The notes beneath the pieces were generated by a model. That model was not told the DNA's origin. It made no database searches and saw nothing but the letters and a program-made list of their open reading frames with translations. Positions 12,101-22,621 of a stretch of 64,000 bases of DNA are shown here, piece by piece; position 1 is the stretch's first letter, and every line of letters begins with the position of its first letter. Source of the stretch: Ottelia alismoides (taxonomy: Eukaryota > Streptophyta > Magnoliopsida > Alismatales > Hydrocharitaceae). The DNA lies in assembly GCA_037367405.1 (NCBI GenBank), contig JAZKJV010010541.1, positions 248,001 to 312,000 on the forward strand, read 5' to 3'. Both the position numbers and the translations under genes were made by a program.

Positions 12101-13304
12101 TAGGAGTAGGTAGTGGACAGTTGACAAGCAGGTCAACTAAGGAGGGATTCTCATTGGTCCATGTTAACTAGAGTCAAGATAAAACAAAGAACAATTCCCT
12201 TATTAAATCAATTAAAAATACAAAATTATTTTATTCATTAAAAATCAAAACATGAAAAATAGTTCTGATTTTTCAATCTATTTTATGGGTATTTCTTTTT
12301 TTGATGACTTTCGATGCTAATTTTTACAAGTATAAATACTTGTATTTTAGGTATTTAATTTTTATTTTGTTTTTTATATTTTATATTGTATTTAAATATT
12401 TTATATATTTATATTATAGTTAAGCACATATTTACACATTTTATTTTATTTTTTTGATCTTATCTATATGCTTAAATAAATAGGTGTATATATACAATAG
12501 GAATAATATGCCTATATATTTTAATATCTATTTATTTAAATATATTTTTTTGTTTTATTTTGTGTTTATATTTTTATTATAATTCAAATAATATTTAAAA
12601 ATATATAAAAATATAAGAAGGTAAAAACATAAAGAGTAAATATAATTAATAAAATAATCAGTTATGTAGAATAACGGGGACCAAAAAAGGTGACTTCCAC
12701 TTCTTAGTTCCATCTTAAATGATCCACCTTCATTTGATAGATATATTAATTTTATGAACAATAAAGGTGAGTTTGGTAAATTTTGAGCGTGTATGGAGGA
12801 GTTATTGGTTTGTGAAGTTTAGTTTACGGTGTTTTCATCTATGTTGTCCCAGTCACACTGTGTGTTATTTTCATATGCAATTAATTTTGTATTATTCTAA
12901 GTGTTCTTATGTACATGTTTCATGTTGAGGATTTTATTATTTGAGATGTATATGATGCAAAATAAAATAGAGTAAAATTGGATATTTATTGATGAATTAA
13001 ATTAGGATTGTGTATATTTTTTGTGCATTTATTGGCCCTATCTCCCCTACTTTAATCCAGGTTGACCAAGTCAATATTGACCTGATCTCAAGGATTAGGG
13101 TCATTTTGTATTTTCAATATTTCATTTCTTTTCCTTTTCTTTTCCTTTATTCATTTATTTTGGGATTAAATATCTATATCTACACAATATTTATATGTTA
13201 ATTATTGAATGTTATTTTGTGCAAATTAATTATATTTACATGCATTTAGATATGACTTTAAGGCCAAAATCAAAGAATAAAGGTGATGACATAGAGATTC
13301 ATCA
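9138..13304 (-). mobile_element. Solo LTR F2 (Athila-like) inside element F1
   Basis: It begins TGATAATTC and ends ATTCATCA on the plus strand, matching the termini of the other F-type LTRs. The left flank CCCCC (9133-9137) and right flank CCCCA (13305-13309) form a 4-of-5 target duplication. The F1 sequence on both sides joins up when this piece is removed: the flanks correspond to an uninterrupted run in the copies near 35045 and 43720. No PPT or primer site is attached, so it is a solo LTR formed by LTR-LTR recombination. A MITE sits at 9618-10007. The open frame at 10997-11254 has no recognisable family and is probably accidental. Confidence 0.75.
9618..10007. mobile_element. MITE with very long terminal inverted repeats
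   Basis: The left end GAGGAAAGGGCGCCTACTTT and the right end (reverse complement GAGGAATGGGAGCCTACTTT) are near-identical and the match continues inward for well over 100 bases, including ATGTCATTCAAATTT. The whole 390-bp unit could fold back on itself. Inside each arm, GTAGGTAA and TTACCTAC form a second small palindrome (9963-9984 and near 9643-9660). It is absent from the equivalent place in the other LTR copies. The target duplication is unclear because both flanks are simple TA/CT sequence. It has no coding capacity; a Mutator-like or hAT-like origin is possible. Confidence 0.8.
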
Positions 13305-13700
13305 CCCCATTAGTTATCTCGAACTATGTCCTCCTAGTGAAAATGAAGCAACAAAGGAAGACATAACTCATGTTAGATGAGGAAGAATACTATACTAGGA
13401 ATTAATGAAAAAAATTGAGAAATCGACCATCCCCTCTATGCTTAGGATCAACTAATCTTGAGTTTAGAAAACTATACACTGAGAGGGGGTGATCGAGGGT
13501 GAGAATATACGAAATCATTGACTCGACTTGTCTCCCCCTGTACGTAGGGTAAAGACTCCCTAAGTATAGAACAGAATATCAACAAGTTGAGAGACAAGCA
13601 AGGGAATAAAAAGGTAACACCCAAGTCACTTATCCCCCCATACTTAGGATATAGTCATCCAAAGTATAACACTGACGAAAGGGATGACAGAATAAAATTG
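13305..13700 (-). repeat. PPT-like stem-loop array of F1
   Basis: Three units of the form CCCC(T)nTA(C/T)(A/G)CTTAGG followed within 10-15 bases by the inverted arm (ATCTTGAG, CCCTAAGTATAG, ATCCAAAGTATA) occur near 13430, 13535 and 13625. Matching arrays lie at 35040-35535 and 43715-44210. No coding potential is visible. Confidence 0.6.
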
Positions 13701-15070
13701 AAGAAGGAAAGTAATGAAAGTAAATGAAAAGAATAAAGAAAACTGATTTTTTGTATCTCAATTGTCTGAATCTTTTGATGATGGGAGATCTTCTTGAAAT
13801 GCCACTTCGATTGAATCAACTACATACAAGAATACATCACGCTCTATATACAACTTTGACAACTATTAAATTACCACAAATGGTTGTAAGACAGATGACA
13901 ACTCAGATATGATGATACCTTTGTCACACAGTCTTTTCTATAAATGAACCTTTCCATTTGCTCTTTAATTTACCCAAGAATATCATCAACATTGTGTCAA
14001 ATAACAACATCTTCTGATCAGGATCGAAAGCTTTTCATCTCATATTCTTGTCTTGCTATCGTTTGACTTTTCCTTATACATCACGTTATTATCATATGCA
14101 TAATCTTATAATTCCAAGAGTCTGTTCAAATCAATTTTCCGGTTCTAACCACGTAGTTGCGATTCTAAAACACAGATGTTGACTACCTAGAGTTATTTAT
14201 GAATTAACTCCATGGGCAGATGGCATGGATTCCCATAGATAAGATGATACAGAGAAGTACCCACTGGGGTCTTGTAGACGGTATGATATACCCATAGAAT
14301 GGAATCAAGGAGTTGAGACTAGTCCTTCCTATCCAATCATATAAGTTTCTGTAAAATCATCTTGATCTCCATGTTTGAAAGTTTAGCCAAGCCATTCGAT
14401 TGCAGGCGATAAGAACATGCAGCAAGGTGATTAATACCGTACTCCTTCACAATTTTCTTGACTTCTCTATCTATAAAATGGCTACCCCCATTTGAGATTA
14501 AAATTTTAGGGAATACGAATCGCGAGATAATGTTGTCCTTGAGAAAAAGACAAACTACATGACTATAGGAGGATCAGGTGGGAGTATCCACCAACCAGTG
14601 ACTTACATAATCCACAACAAGCATGATGTATTCATATACTTGACTATTACGAAACATTCCAATAATGGCAATGCCCCGGTCATCAAATAGATCAGATATT
14701 TGGATGAACTTGAGGGGTATTGAATCATTGGAACCAATGGTTCCTACTAGTTTTGATAGTCAATGTAGCCTTTCAAATATGATGTGTCATCCTTGAATAG
14801 TGTGGGACACTAATGGCCACATTGCAATACTTTATTTCCATTCTACATTCAGAATGGTGTCCTCCTGCTTCGATCTTATAATAGTGCTCGAGGACACTGG
14901 TGTACTCCTCCTGAGGAATGCACCTACACAGAATGCAATATGCACCCTCACTAAAAAGGTATGGGTCTTCTCACTGATAGAAATGAATATCGGATAAAAA
15001 CTTGTCCATCTTTAGTTGCATCCAATTTTGTGGAACTTTCCAAAAATGATATAGTTCACAATATGAACAT
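13700..15070 (-). pseudogene. Athila integrase remnant of F1
   Basis: Minus-strand translation in shifting frames shows the Athila integrase ending: a YGNPCHLPMELIHK block (about 14250-14205), followed by a DYAYDNNVMYKEKS-like segment (about 14115-14065), the counterpart of YGNPCHLSVELIHK in element E (36080-36040). Core and zinc-finger regions to the right (14300-15060) are recognisable only in pieces. Many stops make it non-functional. It lies between RNase H (right) and the stem-loop array (left), as expected for a minus-strand element. Confidence 0.65.
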
Positions 15071-15978
15071 ACTAGGGGAGCAATACGACACTCAAAATTG
15101 ATTCATCAAGAAAGGTCTCTATGATCAGTACATTGCTCAAGGGAGTCTCTATGCTTCAATTCTGTATAAATGATCTCCTACCACATTTTTGACTCCAGGT
15201 TTATCTCTTATCTCCAAATGAACTTCCTCGAGCAGAAGGATCTTACGAAGCAACCATGACTTGGCATCCTTCTTTTTTTTGTATGTACCAGATAATAGAG
15301 TGGTCAGTGAATATAATAACTTTGGAATTGAGAAGGTGATACTTAAACTTCTCACGGGCGAAACCACTAGCAGTAACTCTTTATATGTAAATTTATAGTT
15401 TTTATGATCCTCATCTAATGTCCTACTGACATAATGTATATCATATGGTGTCCATCCCTACATTGACCTAACAAAGCCCCAATTGTGAAATTAGAAGTGC
15501 ACGTCATGATCTAGAATAGGAGAGACCAATTGGGTGGTTGTAGGACAGGTGGTTGAGTAACCTGACCTTTCAATTGATTGAAGGATTGTAAGACCTAATT
15601 ATCCAAAATGAAATCTACCTCCTTGCCTAGTAGCTCGGTGAGTGGTCGGGCAATCCTGCTTAAGTCCTGAATAAATCTTCTATAAATCCTATATGCCCTG
15701 GAAAAGATCTCATTTGCTTCAGTGTTTTAGATGCCTCAAGCTTAGCAATTATATCCACCTTAGTAGGGTTAACCTCCATACCTCGTTTAAAGACGACATG
15801 GTCCAACACAATCCCTTCGGTGACCATAAAGTGACTCTTCTCCTAAGGGAGCACTAAATTCACCTCACAACATCTCCTCAATACTTGGTCTAGATGCGAA
15901 AGACAAGCATAAAAAATGCCACGATAGATAAAAAAATTGTCCATAAAAACCTTCAGAAAACTACCCACCATGAAGTCC
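15070..15978 (-). pseudogene. Athila RT C-terminus and RNase H remnant of F1
   Basis: Read leftwards from 15978: KVFMDNFF near 15945, where Athila-type RTs have FMDD, so the second catalytic Asp is Asn. Next are EVNPTKVDIIAKLEASKTL (about 15780-15725) and the connection domain. RNase H then reads WTPYDIHYVSRTLDEDHKNY (about 15455-15395), and 15149-15367 is open, with KKKDAKSWLLRKILLLEEV and IRDKPGVKNVVGDHL, the end of the domain. The upstream part of RT is missing because homology stops at about 15978. Confidence 0.75.
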
Positions 15979-16171
15979 ATTATCTAATTTTATTTAGTCC
16001 AAGTTCTTTTAGCTACCCCTTTTTTAATTTTTTGATTTTAGCTTTTTGGGTATTTTTCATGTAATCATCTATGAATTTTCTGGTTTCCTTTTTATTCCTT
16101 AGTCTAAGAAGACAAATGAAAAAATCAATGCACAAGATAGAATGAATGCAAATTCTAGAGATATGAATGTG
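15979..16171. other. Short unassigned stretch between F1 and a copia LTR
   Basis: AT-rich sequence that does not continue the Athila RT and is not part of the copia LTR. I could not assign it. The five bases before the LTR, ATGTG (16167-16171), would be its target duplication if the copia element inserted here. Confidence 0.4.
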
Positions 16172-17429
16172 TATTGGACATGTGAGCCCATGGCGAGCCA
16201 TTAACAATAAATGTTATTGCAATTCACTCCTTGATCTGAAATGAAGAATAACTTATTTGCATAATAGGTCCATTAGTATAATTAGGGTTATGTACCATGG
16301 TCATCTTAAACATCATACAACTGTTAAATTAAATTTTGAATCATAGAGGTTGGTGCTTGTATAATATCTGAAGAGTTAGATCAACTCATCAAGCACCGTC
16401 AAATGATTATTAAGAGAGTATATCCAGCCTGAGAAGGATACGACAATCATTCTCTAAAGAGGATTTCTTACCAACCTCTTGATGCAGGTCCTCCCTATAG
16501 GAATAGAAATTCGAAGGTGTCAGATAAGTTAGGTCAAAGAGTTGACTTAAAAGATTGAGATAACCAAGACCTATGTCGTATATTGTCATGATATAAGCAA
16601 GCATCCTCAGACTGGAGACAGATGTGTTAATATATATCGAAGTATGTACATTTGGAAGATCAATAGGTTGATGACCTATTCAAGGTCTATACACCGACGA
16701 GCTGGTGTGCATACAATGGCATATGAGCAATACAATTTCTCAAAGGGATCATACATGTTCATTACTGAATCGAAAGACATGAGCACACTCATGAGATATT
16801 GGAATCAAATTCTGTGCACGACATCTCGCTTTAGAAGCTTGACGGAATTTGTAGGTATGATATACTTTTGGAAAGTATATGATTGATACCTAGGGTTGAT
16901 ATATGCTTTTGGAAAGTATATGATCGATACCAACTCCCAATAATAAAATGAGAAACATAATGTTAATAACACTGAACAAGACAATCTAAAAGTGATATGA
17001 AACTTTTGGTTTATTATAGGTCTTCCAGTATGAAGATGCACTGGTATTAGGAATACTCGAGGGTGATGTTATCATAAACTATTGTAGAACCATGACTCTT
17101 CAATTCGAGGGAGTGATGAAACATGTTTGGATTTTAGTGACTCCTCTTAGTAGAGAAGTAATCTAAACTTAGTCTAAATGTTGGACATTGATATGAATAT
17201 GATTCAGATATACTGAGAAGATTAGATTTACGTTTTTGATTTAATCAAACATCTATGAGATGTCCTCGAGATCTGGATTTGAGATATGATCTCAACATCC
17301 AAGTCACTATATGTAGAACATACAATCACCCTGTCCTTATCTCTAAGTATCTGCAAAGAAAGCGCATTATTCTTGATAGAGTTCAATAATAATTCCTTTA
17401 TTGAATAATACATCTAATCATTGGAAATT

Positions 17430-17800
17430 TGATAATTAAATGTGATTTAATTCTAATGAATAATATGAATATGATTCATATTATTTAGATACAAGAGAAT
17501 GATGATCCAAGATAATTAAATATGATTTAATTATCAACGATATGAATAATGTGGATTTCATTATATCCATGTTAATATGTTATAAATATGATTTATAATA
17601 TATCGGAGATAGATAATTGTAAAGATAATTTACAAATTAAATGTTGATGTGAATTGAATTCACATTGAATAATTAATTGAAAAAACAATTTACATTTTTG
17701 GGATGTGTGAATATGATTCACATTTTTTCAATGGTATGATTGAAATTGTCATAAGATAATTTAGAATTATTTTTGTGAATAAATTTACAATAAAAGTTGT
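17430..17800. repeat. Palindrome array in copia LTR copy A
   Basis: A run of short hairpins with 8-12 bp arms and mostly 3-base centres (ATG or GTG). Examples are AATAATATGAAT (17459-17470) with ATTCATATTATT (17474-17485), GATAATTAAAT (17511-17521) with ATTTAATTATC (17525-17535), and ATGTGAATT with AATTCACAT near 17650. The same kind of array is at the equivalent place in both solo LTRs. Confidence 0.8.
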
Positions 17801-18142
17801 TGCAAATAATAAAAGATTATGCGGGATATAATATATCACATAATTGGAAGAAGGAAGACACCTCCCATAATTGGTGGGTGGACGGCCACCCTTGACTCCT
17901 AAAATCATGCAGATCGTGTACTCTGTTATTGGAAGGTGGCAAGCCTCTTTCATAATCCTTCTTTATATATTTATTTAATTGAATTAAATTATATTGACGA
18001 TAATTCATTATATTCAATTTAATTTATATTAATTGTTGCAAATTTATGACACAAAATCATGACCATTGATTAGAATCATCAAACAATCTCAACAAATTGT
18101 TTTGTGAAGCACATGGATTGTGATCCATGGACAATGAATTAG

Positions 18143-18149
18143 TATAAAA
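18143..18149 (+). promoter_or_regulatory. TATA box of copia LTR copy A
   Basis: TATAAAA lies about 575 bp before the LTR end. The equivalent box is TATATAAG at 47316-47323 in copy B and, on the minus strand, TATAAAAG at 29218-29225 in copy C. Conserved position in three copies supports the RNA polymerase II promoter of the LTR. Confidence 0.65.
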
Positions 18150-18718
18150 GAAAGGGCAACCCTAGATCTTCTATTACACAACACAATTGCAAGATCACTC
18201 TCTCTATCATTCTCATCACACGCCCCTCACTCTCTCTCAAGAGTGACAGTCCACCTCTTGACCTAGAGAGCGTCACCATCATCGCAATGCGGTTGTGTTG
18301 CCGCATCGACCCCTTGGGGATCTTTATCTTCATAGGTGCCCCTAGCTCGTGATGATGACGCCAGATTTTGTGAGACAAACTTAGGAGATTAACTGCTTGG
18401 ACCTTTTACTTGGATTGCGAGAAGTACACATCTCATATGTGTTATCATAAGCATCTCCTCCGTCATATGGGACTTGAGACATAAGGTCTCTTACTTAAGA
18501 TACAACGATCGCAACCACGCCTCAAGAGGTATTCCTATATCTTCTTTGTGGTCTTGATGAAATGATCTGACAAGTGTTCTGGAGTCATGTGGTTTCATCT
18601 CTTTAATTTTTTTATTTCTGCTGTCCTGAGTCACTAGTACGATTAGTCGCTCTTGATCGCATATGATGCAATCTTCACACTTCCATGATGTGGTAAGGCC
18701 TAAACCCTATCCTTCAAC

Positions 18719-18731
18719 TGGTATCGGATCC
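18719..18731 (+). other. Primer binding site (initiator Met-tRNA type)
   Basis: TGGTATCGGATCC starts two bases after the LTR end. It resembles TGGTATCAGAGC, the site complementary to the 3' end of initiator Met tRNA used by plant copia elements, with a few changes. It shows that the adjoining LTR is a 5' LTR. Confidence 0.8.
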
Positions 18732-20585
18732 TTGGTCAAAGGTCTTGGGTATGATCCAAAACCTTAGGTGAACAAGGTTTTGTATATCAGATGCGTGGGA
18801 ACTTGTTGTTTTGCATGAGATGCAAGTTCGAATAGTTTTTTAGCCAAACTGAAAACCCTCTATTCATTCAATCTTTGTATGAATTTTTTGATAATAAAAT
18901 TTATCTAGAATGCTTAAATCTGTCCCCAAAATAGTAGCCAATTATTGGCACAAAGAAGTGCATGAACTAAAATTTGAAAAGTTCCTGCAACATAATTGTT
19001 TTAGCATGTATTCATAGATATGTAAAAAAATATTTGTTCCCACTTTTTCATATCATGAAATGTGAAATAGATGTTTTAATTAAGTAGAGAATCAAACTAG
19101 AAAACTGTTAGAATTTATTTCATGAAATTCCGACTCCGTTTGCCCTAGACATTTCATATTTAGTGGAGATGGGTCGGATGATTTTATTTCGAGAAATTCC
19201 GACTCCGTTTTCCCTAGACATTTCAAATTTAGTGGAGATGGGTCGGATGATGATGGGATTATCAAGTCTTATTGCTTAATGTGTTTATTATTCACTGTAA
19301 ATCACATAAATTGTGAATTTTCCTTGGTTAAATTATGTTTAATATTTATGAAAATAATTGGTTAAACATCTATGGACATTTAATATATGTTTCATGACAA
19401 AAACCCTAGTTTATCCTACAATAGTTGTAGGACTACTTTTACATGCAAAACATGGTTGCTTGATATGTTTAGAACTTTAGGATCTCAAAAATATTTTAAG
19501 ATGCCTAATATTTCTTAGTGATTACTATATAATGTATAATGTCGGTCAATAAAGTTGATAGATAAAACTGTGAGTACATTGACATTATTTTGTGTTGTTT
19601 TTAATCGGAATGGTGAAGGTGTCTAGTCCAGTTATGGTGGCTTGGTTTCCTAATTAGTGCCTTGCATGTCAAGAAATGCTCTCTCCTAGTATAACTCGAG
19701 TGTACTAGACAGATCCATTTTTGAGGAAAGAATAATATGGTAAGTCAAGTTGTATTCTAAATATTAAAATACAAGATAATACGTACTTGTGAGGGTGTAT
19801 ACTATATGGTAATATCAAGTGGACCCTAATTGTTTGTTGGTTAGTTGTATTAAATTGATAATTACTTTAATATAATAAAATTAGTTATATACAATTAAAA
19901 TAAACACTCCATTATGAATGGAGATGTAATTCCCTTCGAAGAATTAATTGTATGAATGTGATTCATAATTATTTAAAATTTGAATGAGATTTGGAGAATC
20001 ATAAAAATGACATCCTTGGTCTCCTATCATGATGAAGGGTTCCATCACCATGGATTGTATGCAGGAGATGCATGTCTGAAGTTACAACTCCTACATACAA
20101 GCGCACATGGATTAGGCTATTCGCTTCTCGAAAGAGTAAGGCCATATGCATAATTACGTCAACGTTGGTTCCTCATTTTATTGGGGAGATATTGGATTAT
20201 GCATAGCGAGTTATATTCTTGTTAACGGTTGATTCAATTCACAATAGGTCAACATCACCATAGGGGTGGTGGGTCCAAGTGTTAAAGATCAAATTGGGAA
20301 ATGTAAGTTGGACCTACATGGCAGAATGAGTTCCCGCTTCTTTTTAGCCAGTTAAAGTTTCTCATATTATTGGGATGTAACAAAGGTATAAAGGAGATCC
20401 TACATCTTTCTAGAGATATATCGGTAGATATATCTCTTGCTCTGAAAGTGAATAAGGGAATGAACTTTTTGAGTTTAAAAGGCAAGAACTTTGATTTAAA
20501 CATTAATAACTATCAAAGATATATATATATATATATATTGATGCAAAATATCTTATTTCAGAAAACCTTCATTAAATCCACTTAA
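18732..20585 (+). mobile_element. Leader of the copia element after copy A LTR, truncated
   Basis: No coding frame of note. It includes two near-identical tandem segments of about 70 bp (about 19120-19185 and 19190-19255, both with ATTCCGACTCCGTTT and GGAGATGGGTCGGATGAT). Positions 19990-20520 match 3190-3730, where the same leader runs on into a gag remnant. Here the match ends near 20585 before gag, so the element is cut. A (TA)n microsatellite is at 20518-20538. Confidence 0.65.
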
Positions 20586-21660
20586 ATCTGTACTCAATCA
20601 TAACTAATATAATATTATGAGGATTGACAATTAAATAGATAATAGGACAACAATCTATGGTTTGTGTGTCTCCAAAGTTTTGATATCTCATCGAGTGTGC
20701 TTTGGAAGTAACATAGCCATGATGATCGCAGTTGACAAGATCATTCTTAAAAACCAAAGAAGATGTTTGGCGAACATACGTGATCTCAACAGTTAACCAC
20801 AAATGACATGGTTCCGTGCATTATGCAGAATAGTAACACGATAATAGATGATGTGCTCAAAATGTTTGAGTGCCTTCTTGAACCAAATTCTTCTTAAGTT
20901 AAGATGAGTATGGATATGATGAATGTCTTCATTTTGCTATCTCTATGATGAATCCATGATTCATCTTCTTTATAGGGAAATATTAGAAAAATACTATTAA
21001 TAAATCACTAATTAAATCCTCTAAATTTGGTTAATTAACATTCACTAACTATGTAAAAATTAGGGTAAAAGTTTTAATTAAACAACATGTATTTTTGACC
21101 TTATTTGAGCATATTATTTTATGTACAAAAATCACTTATTTTAACCTAATTATTTCTCTAAATTATTCTTTAATTAATTAACTAACTTAGAATAAAGAAT
21201 TAAAACTCATAAAAATTAGAAAGTCATAAGAAAATACAAAAAATTGATATTGTGTATTTTGTACATAATTTATATTTGTTTTTTTATTTTACAATTTTGT
21301 AACCTATAAAAAATCTGTAAAATTATATTAATTATCTATATATTATATATAAATTAATTCACTAACTAAAATCAAATTAAAATACAAAAAAATCACAAAT
21401 TGCAAAAATACAGTATTTTAGTGTATAAAGAGTGCCTCTAAAAATATGCTTTTCACAGATGACCTCTTTTGATTATGGATCCTTTACGAAAGTTGCAGAA
21501 CTCGTCAAGAGGAGCAACTTTCATGTTGAACACTTTTTGATTCATATGCTATTTATTTTTAATTTTTTAAAAAATAATTTTAACATTATAAATTATATTA
21601 TTAGTATTATATTTTTATTTTTTATTGTATTCAATTTTTAAATTTTACTATGTTTCTTTT
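20586..21660. other. Unassigned AT-rich stretch
   Basis: No gene is seen. The minus-strand open frame 20572-20802 has no recognisable family. The AT-rich sequence at 20990-21650 contains a GGAGCAACTTTCATGTTGAA-like phrase near 21510 that resembles wording often seen in plant gypsy LTRs, so this may be the start of an LTR continuing to 22155. That assignment is tentative. Confidence 0.35.
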
Positions 21661-22155
21661 TTATTTTCCCCTCTCCTCTCTCCTCTCTCTCCTCTCTCTC
21701 TCTCTTCACTTTCCCCTCTTTAGGTCATGTGCTCCGCACATGACCCCTCCCCTCCTACCTCCCTCTCTTGTCCCACGTGCAATGCACGTGCCGCCTCTCC
21801 CCTCTCCAGCCATGTGCGGGACACGTGCCATCTCTGTCTCCTCTCCTATGACGAATGTTCCCGCCACCTCCTTTCCAACCGCAATGCCAGCTGCATCCAC
21901 ACTGCACTCACCATTACACCCCCTCATCTTCCAGCCATTATGATGCCCTTTTCCTATAAATAACCCCATCGCTGGCATTCCAAGCCACCCACCAACCATC
22001 AGTGGGGGGAGAGAGAGATTTGAGAGGGATGGTTGTGACATGGCATTTTCCCTCTCTAGTGAAGAATCCTTCGAGGCATGATCCACGACGATGATTACCA
22101 TATTGTTGCTCATACTTCACCATACGACCAAGCCGTACCTCTTCATTGGCGTTAA
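21660..22155 (+). promoter_or_regulatory. Promoter-like stretch: CT tract, G-box palindromes, TATA box
   Basis: A pyrimidine tract (21663-21721) is followed by GGTCATGTGC/GCACATGACC (21723-21745), CACGTGCA/TGCACGTG (21774-21790) and a CATGTGC...ACACGTG pair (21811-21827). A TATA-type CCTATAAATAACCCC follows near 21953, then a GAGAGAGAGA stretch. The layout suits a U3/R region of an LTR or a plant promoter. The sequence is cut by the Athila LTR at 22161. Open frames on both strands here overlap each other and are not convincing genes. Confidence 0.45.
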
Positions 22156-22464
22156 GGGATTGTTGAACGTGAGAATCATAGGGTTTAATTTACTTAAATT
22201 ATCAAATGTCGATGCAACCGTAATTATGCCTCAACAACATTTTATTTAATTCTCAATCCAAAAATAATTTACAGAAATGTAAGCAAGATAAATTGCCATT
22301 TATTTACATTTATAGCATACTGGATCAAACTCAGTGAGGCTACAAAATCCGGAGGATTATTAAATCAATAACAATCAATGAAATAAAAGAATGAATTCTA
22401 TGCACACAACTCCTGACTTTTGTGGAGCTTTTGTCTTTTTACTTTTTTATGAATTTTTTATTTA

Positions 22465-22482
22465 TATATATTTTTTGCTTTT
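22465..22482 (+). repeat. Target site duplication of the LINE, left copy
   Basis: TATATATTTTTTGCTTTT, 18 bases, is repeated exactly at 25793-25810. Confidence 0.92.
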
Positions 22483-22558
22483 AACTCAGCCATGGCCGGT
22501 CCCAAGCCCGGGTAAATGAGGAGGGTTGCGCGTTAGGTAGCCGACAGCCAGCGCAAGA

Positions 22559-22621
22559 GAGATAAATTTGTAAATAGTGTTCTTAAAGTTCTTCTAAGAA
22601 CACTATTTATGAATTTATCTC
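22559..22621 (+). promoter_or_regulatory. Hairpin enclosing the LINE start codon
   Basis: Positions 22559-22585 pair with 22595-22621: 27 pairs of which two are G-U type, with a 9-base loop (22586-22594). The inner 15 pairs (TAAATAGTGTTCTTA / TAAGAACACTATTTA) are perfect. The ATG at 22609-22611 lies inside the 3' arm. Confidence 0.75.

Larger units (their letters stand above)
16172..18716 (+). repeat. 5' LTR of a truncated Ty1/copia element (copy A)
   Basis: It starts TATTGGACATGTGAGCC (first G of the usual TG mutated) and ends CTATCCTTCA. It is homologous along its length to the solo LTRs at 45311-47900 (plus) and 28643-31253 (minus). A primer binding site follows two bases after the end, which sets orientation and 3' border. 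U3 contains the palindrome array (17430-17800) and a TATA box at 18143. Length is 2.55 kb, long for copia. Open frames inside (for example 17690-18017 minus) are not conserved. Confidence 0.85.

Noticed and set aside
21706..22123. Gly/Ala-rich minus frame and overlapping plus frames near the G-box palindromes
   Set aside because: GC-rich, pyrimidine-biased promoter/LTR-like DNA gives open frames on both strands; no start context or domain support.
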